Assembly (NCBI GenBank): GCA_964429875.1
Contig: CAYSDL010000021.1
Coordinates: 1-21,064 of the forward strand
Direction: 5' to 3'
From: CAYSDL01 sp964429875
Lineage (GTDB): Bacteria; Fidelibacterota; Marinisomatia; SCGC-AAA003-L08; D37C17
Length of the DNA: 21,064 nucleotides
Shown: positions 1-7,561 of the stretch, piece after piece
Position numbering within the stretch: position 1 is the first letter of the stretch
Layout of the letters: every line of letters begins with the position of its first letter
Notes under the pieces: generated by a model
What the model was told of the DNA's origin: nothing
Databases searched by the model: none
The model's input: the letters and a program-made list of their open reading frames with translations, nothing else
Position numbers and translations under genes: made by a program

Positions 1-338
1 CCCCCTGAGACCTTGTAGGTTTCTTTATCAAACTTGCCTCCAGCATGTAGAACTGTCATCACAAGCTCCAGCCCTGACTTTCCCTCTTTTTTGTTTATAT
101 CTACAGGAATACCCCTGCCGTTGTCTTCAACTGTAACACTTTTATCTTTTTCTATGGTTATTTTTATTTCATCACAAAAGCCCGCCATTGCCTCATCTAT
201 AGAATTATCAACAACCTCCCAAACAAGGTGGTGGAGACCTTTTTTGCCAACGTCTCCAATATACATGGCTGGTCTCTTTCTTACTGCCTCTAGTCCTTTT
301 AGAACTGTTATTTTTTCTGAACTATAATTGTTTTCCAT
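1..338 (-). CDS. gyrB: DNA gyrase subunit B, N-terminal fragment (cut by window edge)
   Basis: This is the ATPase subunit of the type II topoisomerase that introduces negative supercoils. Only the first 112 codons are present. The start is ATG at 336-338, three bases after the dnaN stop codon. Visible family motifs of the GHKL ATPase domain are LKGLEAVRKRPAMYIGD (about residues 13-29), EVVDNSIDEA (41-50, with the general base Glu41 and the Mg-binding Asn45), EDNGRGIP (71-78) and VLHAGGKFD (96-104). These line up with the E. coli GyrB amino terminus at nearly the same positions. ParE shares this domain, so the parE paralogue cannot be fully excluded from 112 residues, but the dnaN-gyrB order next to dnaA favours gyrB. 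It is probably cotranscribed with dnaN. Confidence 0.93.
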   Translation of the reverse strand, partial: MENNYSSEKITVLKGLEAVRKRPAMYIGDVGKKGLHHLVWEVVDNSIDEAMAGFCDEIKITIEKDKSVTVEDNGRGIPVDINKKEGKSGLELVMTVLHAGGKFDKETYKVSG

Positions 339-341
339 TTT

Positions 342-1457
342 TTATATATTTATTCTTAAAGGCATTAAAAGAGTTGTTAAGTTTTCTTTTTCTTTTTGTT
401 TTTCTGGAACGATAACTGCAGCAGAAAGAGGAGAGCTTAGATAAATGTTCACCTTTTTTTCGTTTATATGTTGAATTGTTTCACATAAATATTTTGCGTT
501 ATAGCTTGTTGATATTTCTTCTCCTGAAAAATCACATTGAAAATGTTCTTTTCCTGAGGTTGCTGTTTCTAGGTCCTCGGAAGAAACAACAACACCATTA
601 GCGTTGAAGTTTAATATTGTTTGTTTTGTGTTTCTGTTTGAAAAAATAGCAACTCTTTTTACACAAGAAACAAACCCCTCTGTCTCAATTAGGGCTTTTA
701 TTTTGTTGTCTTGGGGAATAACGCTATTGAAGTCTGGGAATTTTTCTTTTATTATTCTAGAAATAAGAACAAACTCTTTTTGTTTTGTTGTTATGTGGTC
801 TTCATCAACGTTTATAATAACGTCCCCTGTTTCTTTTATTGTGTTTTTTAATATATTTAAAAATTTTGCAGGAATAATAATTGATTGATCTGTTTTGTTT
901 GGGTTTACTATACTTTTTTCATATTTAACAAGCTTGTGTCCATCTGTTGAAACCGCCGTGATTTGTCCTTCTTTGATATTAAAATAAACTCCTGTGAGCG
1001 CCGGCTTTAGGTCGTCTTTGCTTGTTGCGTACGTTGTTTTATTTATAATATCAATCAGGTCTTGGCTTGGGAGAGATATTGTTTTTTGTGTTTTTGTTTC
1101 GCTGCTTTCGGGAAACTCTTCTGCGCTCCTTCCTGTTATTTTATATGTTCCTTGGTTGCTGTTTATTTCAACTAAAAAATCTTCGTTTGAAATAAGTTTT
1201 ATTTCTTCGTTTGGGAGGGCAGCTATAATCTCTAAAAGTTTGTTCATTGGAACAGCAACAGAACCATTCTCTTCATCTTTAATGTTTGTTTTAGATATAA
1301 TTGTTTGATCAAGGTTGGTTGTTTTTATAAGAAGCGTGTTTTTTTCAACCTCTAAAAAAGAGCAGGAAAGGATGGGCAGGGTTGTTCTTAAAGGAACAAC
1401 CTTACTGTGCTCTGTTAACAAGTTTAAAAACGTTTCTTTTTGTATTGAAAATTTCAT
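342..1457 (-). CDS. dnaN: DNA polymerase III beta subunit (sliding clamp)
   Basis: This is the ring-shaped processivity clamp that tethers DNA polymerase III to the template. I start it at ATG 1455-1457 (MKFSIQKETFLNLL), giving 371 aa, close to the usual 366 or so. The reading frame stays open upstream to 1622, but that stretch is AT-rich low-complexity sequence carrying two promoter-like motifs, so I exclude it. Supporting motifs are KVVPLRTTLPILSC near residue 20, GRSAEEFPE, STDGHKLVKYEK in the middle domain, the RIIKEKFPDFNSVIP segment, and the carboxyl end LLMPLRI, which matches the family's conserved M-P-x-R-L/I ending. Coding is K/T/N/I-rich, unlike the F/S/V-rich genes to its right. 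It stands with gyrB, separated from the dnaA cluster by about 15 kb. Confidence 0.96.
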   Translation of the reverse strand: MKFSIQKETFLNLLTEHSKVVPLRTTLPILSCSFLEVEKNTLLIKTTNLDQTIISKTNIKDEENGSVAVPMNKLLEIIAALPNEEIKLISNEDFLVEINSNQGTYKITGRSAEEFPESSETKTQKTISLPSQDLIDIINKTTYATSKDDLKPALTGVYFNIKEGQITAVSTDGHKLVKYEKSIVNPNKTDQSIIIPAKFLNILKNTIKETGDVIINVDEDHITTKQKEFVLISRIIKEKFPDFNSVIPQDNKIKALIETEGFVSCVKRVAIFSNRNTKQTILNFNANGVVVSSEDLETATSGKEHFQCDFSGEEISTSYNAKYLCETIQHINEKKVNIYLSSPLSAAVIVPEKQKEKENLTTLLMPLRINI

Positions 1458-1494
1458 TTTAATAGGTGCTTTTTTTGGTGAAAAAGTACTAAAT

Positions 1495-1523
1495 ATTTTA
1501 TCCTCTTTTTTGTTAATTAACAA
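1495..1523 (-). promoter_or_regulatory. Proximal dnaN-gyrB promoter candidate (P1)
   Basis: On the minus strand there is TTGTTA (1518-1523), a 17-base spacer, and TAAAAT (1495-1500). The spacing is ideal for a sigma-70-type promoter. Transcription would start near 1488, leaving a leader of about 30 bases before the dnaN ATG. The -35 box is half of a perfect 14-base palindrome. Confidence 0.5.
1510..1523. promoter_or_regulatory. Perfect 14-bp palindrome over the dnaN -35 box
   Basis: The sequence TTGTTAATTAACAA is its own reverse complement and covers the whole -35 element of the proximal dnaN promoter candidate. That placement is where a repressor operator would sit. In so AT-rich a region a chance palindrome is possible, and I recognise no known operator. 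Confidence 0.3.
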
Positions 1524-1568
1524 GGTTATTTTATTATTAAAATAATATAATAATTCTTTATTTTTATT

Positions 1569-1596
1569 ATTATAGGGGTTGGTATGTTGAAAACAA
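1569..1596 (-). promoter_or_regulatory. Distal dnaN-gyrB promoter candidate (P2)
   Basis: On the minus strand there is TTGTTT (1591-1596), a 16-base spacer, and a consensus TATAAT (1569-1574). It lies about 75 bases upstream of the first candidate, so dnaN would have tandem promoters. Between them is an A/T-only tract (about 1528-1560). Confidence 0.45.
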
Positions 1597-1681
1597 AAAA
1601 AAACAAAAAACAACATAACCAAAAAGACGAACTTTTCTTTTTTAGTTAAAGAAAAACTTTATTGTTGGTAACTTTTTATTT

Positions 1682-1690
1682 TGTGGAAAA
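1682..1690 (-). promoter_or_regulatory. DnaA-box-like 9-mer upstream of dnaN
   Basis: The minus strand reads TTTTCCACA, which fits the relaxed DnaA-box consensus TTWTNCACA at every position. It sits directly after the surA stop codon and upstream of both dnaN promoter candidates, so it could let DnaA regulate dnaN. It is a single copy, and a 9-mer of this degeneracy may occur by chance. Confidence 0.35.
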
Positions 1691-2947
1691 CTAGTAAATG
1701 GGGTTTATTTTTACATAGGTTTTTAAATATTGTTCCTCAACCCACAACTCGAACTTTTCCTGCCTTTTTTTTTCTAAAGCCATACGCTCAACTAAAACCC
1801 AGTTATTTTCAAGGGAAGTTAACTCCTCTTTCTTGTGGCCATACCTATAAAAAACAAAACAAAAAGAACTGTCAGAAAAAACAGTTGAAAAGGAAAAGTC
1901 AGGAGTTTTTAAAAAAACATCCACAAAAGAAAGAGGAAAAGAAGATATGTTTACTTCATCATAAACCCCCGAAGCCCCACCTTCTTTTAGTTTTAAAGAA
2001 ACAGCCAAAGAATCAAAAAGACCCGGGTCGTTCTCACAAGAAGCCAACACCCCTAAAAGCTCTTTCTCTACAACCTCAAAATCAGCACGCTTAGGGTTGG
2101 TTAAAAAAAGAATATGTTGAGTTGTTATTTTTTCACCAACAACACCCAAAAGTTTAATTAAATGATAACCAAAATCAGTTAAAACAGGAGCACTTATTTC
2201 TCCTACCCCCAAAGAATACGCAGCCTTTTCATATGAAGCAACCAAATCTCCACGAGAGGTTGTCATTTTACCTTTATTAAGAGCAACGCTTGGGTCTTGG
2301 GAACGCTTAATAGCAACATCTTCAAAAACAAGAAGACCAGAAACCAAACTATCTCTTAAAGCAGAAAGGTTTTTTAATAAAAGACCCTCTGATTTTTTTG
2401 AAACACCAACCTTTTTTTGTATTAAAGAAAAAGAAGATCTAGAGGGGGTTTTAGGTAGGGAGTCTTTGTTTTCACTATAAAAAGAAGAAACCTCTTGCCT
2501 TGATATTCCCACACCACCAAAAAGTTTTTGTTGATAAGCCCCAACAAAAAGTTCCTCTTTTATTTCATCATGATACCTGCTTTTTATTTCCTCAACACTC
2601 ATTCCCATTTCTTTTTCAAGGTTTTCAACCGAACCAAGCTGTAGAACAAAATAATCAATACGATCATTAAGGTTTTTTTTAATGTTTTCGTGTGTTATGT
2701 TGATAGTTGTGTCTTTTTCTGAGGCAACCAAAACGAGGTTTTTGTGTATTTTTTCCTTTAAAACCTTATTAAAAAGAGCCCTAAACTGAAAAGGGTTTTC
2801 CTGAGGAGAAATTCCTTTTTGCTGCGCAAGAAAAAAAGATTCTTCCATAACAGAAGAGTTTAAAATAACCCTATCCCCAACAAGAGCCAACACACCATCA
2901 GCTAGTTGCTTTTGTTGAGAAAAAGAAAAAGAAAAAAAACAAAACAA
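1691..2947 (-). CDS. surA: SurA-like periplasmic peptidyl-prolyl isomerase/chaperone
   Basis: This is a periplasmic chaperone expected to help fold outer-membrane proteins. The amino half matches the SurA core: LADGVLALVGDRVILNSSVM at about 15-34, then a helical region to about 165. Two parvulin-type domains follow: about 170-268, ending with VLTDFGYHLIKL, and about 276-370, starting with TTQHILFL. The order SurA_N, parvulin, parvulin is that of E. coli SurA (428 aa). The only standard start is TTG at 2945-2947, giving 418 aa with a hydrophobic but uncharged leader. The frame is open upstream to about 2992 and reads KNKQGGFIFLIFLF just before the TTG, a better signal peptide, but that part has no ATG, GTG or TTG. 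An AGGGGGG tract lies upstream. The true start is therefore uncertain. It follows the larger isomerase gene by 5 bases. Confidence 0.85.
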   Translation of the reverse strand: MFCFFSFSFSQQKQLADGVLALVGDRVILNSSVMEESFFLAQQKGISPQENPFQFRALFNKVLKEKIHKNLVLVASEKDTTINITHENIKKNLNDRIDYFVLQLGSVENLEKEMGMSVEEIKSRYHDEIKEELFVGAYQQKLFGGVGISRQEVSSFYSENKDSLPKTPSRSSFSLIQKKVGVSKKSEGLLLKNLSALRDSLVSGLLVFEDVAIKRSQDPSVALNKGKMTTSRGDLVASYEKAAYSLGVGEISAPVLTDFGYHLIKLLGVVGEKITTQHILFLTNPKRADFEVVEKELLGVLASCENDPGLFDSLAVSLKLKEGGASGVYDEVNISSFPLSFVDVFLKTPDFSFSTVFSDSSFCFVFYRYGHKKEELTSLENNWVLVERMALEKKRQEKFELWVEEQYLKTYVKINPIY

Positions 2948-2952
2948 AAAAA

Positions 2953-4653
2953 TTAAAAAGATAAAACCCCCCTGTTTGTTTTTATGGTATATTTTTCAAA
3001 CAAACTTTCTCCAAGGTTCTTTTTTAAAGAGTCTTGTTTTTGTTTTTTTAATTTTCTTTCAATTTGAGAATAAACACGCCCCAAAGAAAAAGGCTCCTCA
3101 TCTAAAAACCGCTCAACCCGAATAATAGAAAATGTTTTATTAAGATTTTCAATAACAGAAGAAACCCCACCAACAGGGAGAGAAAAAGCAGCCTCCCCAA
3201 TAAAACCGCCACCACCATCACTAACAGGCTTTTTTAATTTTCCATCAAAAAGAGACATCAGTTTTTCAAAATCACCAAAAACAGAAAAATCACCCAAAAG
3301 ACTATCAGCTAAAACCTTGCTAGAAACACGGATTTCACTGTAAACAACTTGTTTTGGTTTTATGTAATCACCCCGAAAAACCCCTTTATTATATAAACTA
3401 GAAACAGAAGAAGAGTCTATTTTTGAAGAGCTAGACAAAACCTCTTTTTCATAATTTTTAAATAAAATGTTTTTTGAGTGTTCCAAAAACTCTTCACTAA
3501 AAACAGGAGTTAAATGCATATTCTTTTCACGGCCCATTATAACACAACCCTCTTGTATTAAAAAGGATTTTAAAAGAAAAATAAAGTCTTGTTTTGTTTG
3601 TATCGTTGTAACTCTTGTTGCTGGGGTTTTTGAAAGTTTGTTTATAAACCAATTAAGACCAAAGCCTTTATTTTTAAAAACAAACAAAACATCTTTTTGT
3701 TTTATTTCTTTCAACCACTCTATATATAAAGTCTTTCCACCACGCAGCTTTTCAACCTTTGTTTTGGTGTGAATTTTAGATAAAACCAAATCAACAAAAC
3801 TTGAATTCAAAACAAAGGAACCCTCCTTTATATATAAAGAGTCAAAAGAAGAGGCGGTAGAGCGGAGCAAGTCAACAGAAACACTCTGTAAACCAAACTT
3901 ATAAACCAAGTCTCGAGCATAGTCTTTTTTATAATAATAATAATCAGACAAACCTCTTTTTTTAACAAAAATTAAATGGTAACCAAAATCAGTTAAAACG
4001 GGGTTTGAAACAGTTAAAACAGGAGAAGAAAAAGCAACACCTTGAAAAGAAGGCATCACCTGCCCCCAAGAGACCCAACCAATTTCACCTTTATTTTGAG
4101 AAACAGAGGGGTCGTCAGAAAAAGAAGAAGCAAAAGAAGAAAAAACAACCTCCTTGTTATCAAAATCTACTAAAAGCAAACTGTCTTCAATTGCCTTTTT
4201 AGTGTTGTTAGCCAAAACAAAAGCCTCATCTTTAGAGTTGTCAAAAACCCCTTTTAAAGAAGACCCCTTAAAACCAAACAAGATATGATAAACATATACG
4301 CGGTCGAACAAGAACTGTTCAGTTTTTAATAAATAATCCTTTTCAATTAATGGGGCAGCAACATCCCTTTCATAAAAAGCATTAACCAACAACTGCTCTT
4401 CTCTTTGTTTTAATTTAATAAAAACCTCAGGAGCTTTATCTTTGTTTGAAAAAACAGAATGATGATAAACAGTTTCTTTTTTCACAAAATCACTTAAAGT
4501 TCTTTCTTTTTTCAAAGAGTCTAAACCAACCCAAGAAGAGTGGGGGACGGTTTGATAAAAAGAAGAAGAAAAAACAAAACTGTTTTCAATTTCTAACAAA
4601 ACATCATCGGAAAAAAGAAAAACCATAAAGAAAAAAACAAAAAATCTATTCAT
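2953..4653 (-). CDS. Secreted PpiC-type (parvulin) peptidyl-prolyl isomerase, two-domain
   Basis: This 566-aa exported protein starts at ATG 4651-4653 with a signal-like leader (MNRFFVFFFMVFLF). A clear parvulin domain spans about 120-231: YVYHILFGF at its start with His123, a DDPSVSQNKGEIGWVSWGQVMP core near 181-201, and VLTDFGYHLIFV with His226 at its end. This matches the PpiC/SurA fold, and both histidines typical of parvulins are present. A second, degenerate parvulin-like segment lies at about 430-535 (AAFSLPVGGVSSVI). The SurA amino-terminal chaperone module is not obvious, so PpiC/PrsA-like is a safer name than SurA. It overlaps the end of mfd by 8 bases and is followed within 5 bases by a second isomerase, implying cotranscription. 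It probably works in the periplasm with the downstream SurA on envelope proteins. Confidence 0.8.
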   Translation of the reverse strand: MNRFFVFFFMVFLFSDDVLLEIENSFVFSSSFYQTVPHSSWVGLDSLKKERTLSDFVKKETVYHHSVFSNKDKAPEVFIKLKQREEQLLVNAFYERDVAAPLIEKDYLLKTEQFLFDRVYVYHILFGFKGSSLKGVFDNSKDEAFVLANNTKKAIEDSLLLVDFDNKEVVFSSFASSFSDDPSVSQNKGEIGWVSWGQVMPSFQGVAFSSPVLTVSNPVLTDFGYHLIFVKKRGLSDYYYYKKDYARDLVYKFGLQSVSVDLLRSTASSFDSLYIKEGSFVLNSSFVDLVLSKIHTKTKVEKLRGGKTLYIEWLKEIKQKDVLFVFKNKGFGLNWFINKLSKTPATRVTTIQTKQDFIFLLKSFLIQEGCVIMGREKNMHLTPVFSEEFLEHSKNILFKNYEKEVLSSSSKIDSSSVSSLYNKGVFRGDYIKPKQVVYSEIRVSSKVLADSLLGDFSVFGDFEKLMSLFDGKLKKPVSDGGGGFIGEAAFSLPVGGVSSVIENLNKTFSIIRVERFLDEEPFSLGRVYSQIERKLKKQKQDSLKKNLGESLFEKYTIKTNRGVLSF

Positions 4654-7561
4654 ATAAAACCTTTACTAATGATTTGATCAAAATATAAACATCTTTACCC
4701 TTATAGTTAAATTGAAATTTCACAACCCTTTTTTCTTCTCTAAAAAAATAGCGAATTTTTTTAGGAGCAAAAAAACCATCTAAAATAATGAGAAGATTTT
4801 CAAAACTCACGCCAATAAAAGAAGAAAAACAAACAACAACATTATTAGAAGAAACAGAAATTTTTGAAATATCTTTATTAAACAAAAGAATAGAAACCTC
4901 GCGAGAATTAAAAAAAGAGACAAAAGGAAAAGGAGGGGGGCCAAACTTCAAAATACAATCTTTATAAAACAAATTCAGACGATCAATATCCACGCAAGAA
5001 GAAACAAAAGAATAAACAGAAACTCTATCCCTGTCTAATGTTATATAATTTTTAGGAATAAAATCAGAGCCAAGGGAAACATCAGGAAGGTTTTCAGGAA
5101 CAATGGCGTTTTTGTCTGGAAACAACAAAGAAACAGCACGACTTAAAAGTTTAGTATAATAACCAAAACCAACCAAAGACGTTCCGCTTTGAGAAAAACC
5201 AAAAAGAGCACCAGGCCCCCTAATATCTAAATCAGACAAAGCAATATCATACCCAGAGCCAAGCTCCGTGTGTTTTTGAAGGGAAGACAAGCGCCTTAAA
5301 CCCTGAGGGGTAATAAGGTTTTTATTTGGAATAAAGAAAAAACTATATCCCTGTAAACCTGAGCGACCCACACGCCCCCTTAATTGATATAGTTGAGACA
5401 AACCAAACATATGTGAATTTAAAACAACCAAAGTGTTTGCTGAAGGAACATCAATTCCACTTTCGATAATAGTTGTTGAAATTAAAACATCGATATTTTT
5501 AGAACGAAAAGACTCCATAGTTTTTTTTATATAAATCTTATCTTGTGAACCATATAGCAAAGCAAAAGAAACCCCCGAAACTTCACGGCTAAGTTTATTA
5601 AACAAAAAAACAATCTTATCTACAGAGTTGTCAACAACAAAAACCTGACCACCGCGCAAGATTTCATTTAAAATAATATTTTTTAACAAAACAAAACTAT
5701 ATTTTAAGATGTGGGTTATAATAGGCTTTCTTAAAACAGGGGGAGAAAGCATTGTGCTTATATCACGAACATTAGAAAGAGAAAACTGAAGAGATCTAGG
5801 AATTGGGGTTGCAGACATACTTAAATAATCAATATTGTTGTTAACAGAAAAAACAAACTCCTTGTCTTTTACACCAAACCTGTGTTCTTCGTCAACAATA
5901 AACAGCCCAACCTTCTTTAAAACATCTTTATTTCTTATAATAGAGTGGGTGCCAATAATAACAGAAGGCTCTTCTTTAGACAAAAAAGAACAAACAACAC
6001 CCTTTGAATTTTTTGTTAACCTTGAAACAGAAAAACAAGAAAAACCAAAAGAAGAGAGTCTTTCTGAAAAACAATCAAAAAGCTGTTGAACCAATATTGT
6101 TGTAGGACAAACAACAACAACGCTTTTGTTGTTACAAAGACAAACAAAGGCAGCCCTTACAGCAACCTCTGTTTTTCCAAAACCAACATCCCCACACAAA
6201 AGGCGATCCATTGGTTTATTAGAACAAAGATCAGATAATATTTCTAACCAACTTTGTTTTTGATCTACAGTGTCTTTGTATTTAAAGCCAGACATAAAAA
6301 GAGAAAAAATATCATCTTCATACAAACAAGGATCTTTACTAGAAAGGCTTCTTTTTGCATAATTATTAACAATGTTTTTAACATAACCCTTAGCAGAAAG
6401 CTCAGCTTTTTTCTTTTTACGCTCCCATTTTTTTGTTTTATTTAAACTATCTAACTGTTTTTCTCCAAAATCTTTTGAAGCGAAAGGTGAAATCAAAAAA
6501 AGAAACTTAATATCAACCTTTAAAACACCATCAGAAAAAGAAAAACACATTCTGTCTTGGTTTGATTTTTTTTCTTCAAAACCTAAAAAAACACAAACCC
6601 CAAAACTAGAATGAACATAATAATCACCCTCAATCAAAACAACAGGGGCCTCTAAAGGCTTTTTCTTGAAAGTTTGTTTTTTAGCTAAAAACCACTCAGG
6701 ATAAAAAACTTCACCCCCATAAGAAAAACCTAAAGAACAAAGCCAAGAGGAAGCAATCTTCTTTTTTGATTTAAAAACCGAAGAAAAACCAAGGAAATCA
6801 AAAGAGACTAGAGGTTTTTTATGGCAAACAACACCAGAACTAATATTTTTATTTAAAACAGTCAAAACACCCTTTTTGTATTCTAAAACTAAACAACCCT
6901 CTCCAATTAAATCACCTAAACAAACACCACCTTTTTCTGATAAAGGAGAAAGAGTAAGCCCCCGCAAAGGCTTTTCTATACCTCCATCAACAAGGTTTAT
7001 TTCAAAAAAACGAAAAGGGTTGTCAAAAAAATCAATTCTAAATGGGTTTTTTTCACCAAACGAAAAAACATCAACAATAGAGCCCCTAACGACAAAATCA
7101 CCCCAACTTTCAATAAAATCAACCTTTTTATAATTGTTTTTTTTTAAAAAAAGCAACACCTTATCAAATGTAAAATCAGGGGAAGCAGAAATTAAAACAT
7201 TAGGTTTTGCTTTTGAAAACAAAGGTCTTTTAATGTTTTTTTTATCAACAACACAAACATCAAACTCCTCCCATTTTCCAGAAAGTTTATTAAAACCCCT
7301 TTGGAAAAGAGTTTCATGAAAAGAAGAAAAAAAAGAAAGACTTTCATATAAAACATAAGGTAGACCAACAATGTTTTTATCAACAGGAAAACTGGAGTAG
7401 TAATCATCAAAAAACAACGAATCAACAACAAGAAATGTTTTTTTGTTTTTAAACAACGAAACAACATGAGGAACAATTGAGAAGCTATCAATTTTAATTA
7501 AGGTTTTTTTGTTTTTATCAACCAAACTGAAAAGATCGTTAAAAAAAAAACTATGTTTCAC
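4646..7561 (-). CDS. mfd: Transcription-repair coupling factor Mfd (short form)
   Basis: This DNA translocase removes RNA polymerase stalled at lesions and recruits UvrA. With the GTG start at 7559-7561 the protein is 971 aa. GTG is preferred because GGGGG lies six bases upstream, whereas an in-frame TTG at 7592-7594 has no ribosome site. Domains in order: a reduced UvrB-like region (about 1-300), an RNA-polymerase-interacting domain (about 309-360, EGDYYVHSSFGVCVFLGFE), and an SF2 helicase with Walker A GDVGFGKTE (about 457-465), DEEHRFG (about 557) and SATPIPRSL. The second RecA lobe carries STTIIESGIDVPSANT and QLYQLRGRVGRSG, and a TRCF carboxyl domain follows. E. coli Mfd is 1148 aa; the deficit lies before the helicase. 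The start codon sits inside a parS palindrome and overlaps mnmG by 11 bases. Confidence 0.93.
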   Translation of the reverse strand: MKHSFFFNDLFSLVDKNKKTLIKIDSFSIVPHVVSLFKNKKTFLVVDSLFFDDYYSSFPVDKNIVGLPYVLYESLSFFSSFHETLFQRGFNKLSGKWEEFDVCVVDKKNIKRPLFSKAKPNVLISASPDFTFDKVLLFLKKNNYKKVDFIESWGDFVVRGSIVDVFSFGEKNPFRIDFFDNPFRFFEINLVDGGIEKPLRGLTLSPLSEKGGVCLGDLIGEGCLVLEYKKGVLTVLNKNISSGVVCHKKPLVSFDFLGFSSVFKSKKKIASSWLCSLGFSYGGEVFYPEWFLAKKQTFKKKPLEAPVVLIEGDYYVHSSFGVCVFLGFEEKKSNQDRMCFSFSDGVLKVDIKFLFLISPFASKDFGEKQLDSLNKTKKWERKKKKAELSAKGYVKNIVNNYAKRSLSSKDPCLYEDDIFSLFMSGFKYKDTVDQKQSWLEILSDLCSNKPMDRLLCGDVGFGKTEVAVRAAFVCLCNNKSVVVVCPTTILVQQLFDCFSERLSSFGFSCFSVSRLTKNSKGVVCSFLSKEEPSVIIGTHSIIRNKDVLKKVGLFIVDEEHRFGVKDKEFVFSVNNNIDYLSMSATPIPRSLQFSLSNVRDISTMLSPPVLRKPIITHILKYSFVLLKNIILNEILRGGQVFVVDNSVDKIVFLFNKLSREVSGVSFALLYGSQDKIYIKKTMESFRSKNIDVLISTTIIESGIDVPSANTLVVLNSHMFGLSQLYQLRGRVGRSGLQGYSFFFIPNKNLITPQGLRRLSSLQKHTELGSGYDIALSDLDIRGPGALFGFSQSGTSLVGFGYYTKLLSRAVSLLFPDKNAIVPENLPDVSLGSDFIPKNYITLDRDRVSVYSFVSSCVDIDRLNLFYKDCILKFGPPPFPFVSFFNSREVSILLFNKDISKISVSSNNVVVCFSSFIGVSFENLLIILDGFFAPKKIRYFFREEKRVVKFQFNYKGKDVYILIKSLVKVLYE

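Noticed and set aside
1458..1622. Upstream extension of the dnaN reading frame
   Set aside because: The extra 55 residues are low-complexity and coincide with two promoter candidates; no DnaN has such a leader, and MKFSIQKETF aligns with normal clamp starts.
1500..1690. Alternative replication origin upstream of dnaN
   Set aside because: Only one DnaA-like box was found there and the genes on both sides run the same way. The divergent gap at dnaA is a better candidate.
1681..2094. Plus-strand 137-residue frame opposite surA
   Set aside because: It is antisense to a clear SurA gene. Its Lys/Pro-rich content comes from the T-rich coding strand it mirrors.
7192..7491. Minus-strand 99-residue frame overlapping mfd
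   Set aside because: It lies wholly within mfd in another frame, is Leu/Phe-rich only because of T-rich sequence, and has no ribosome site.
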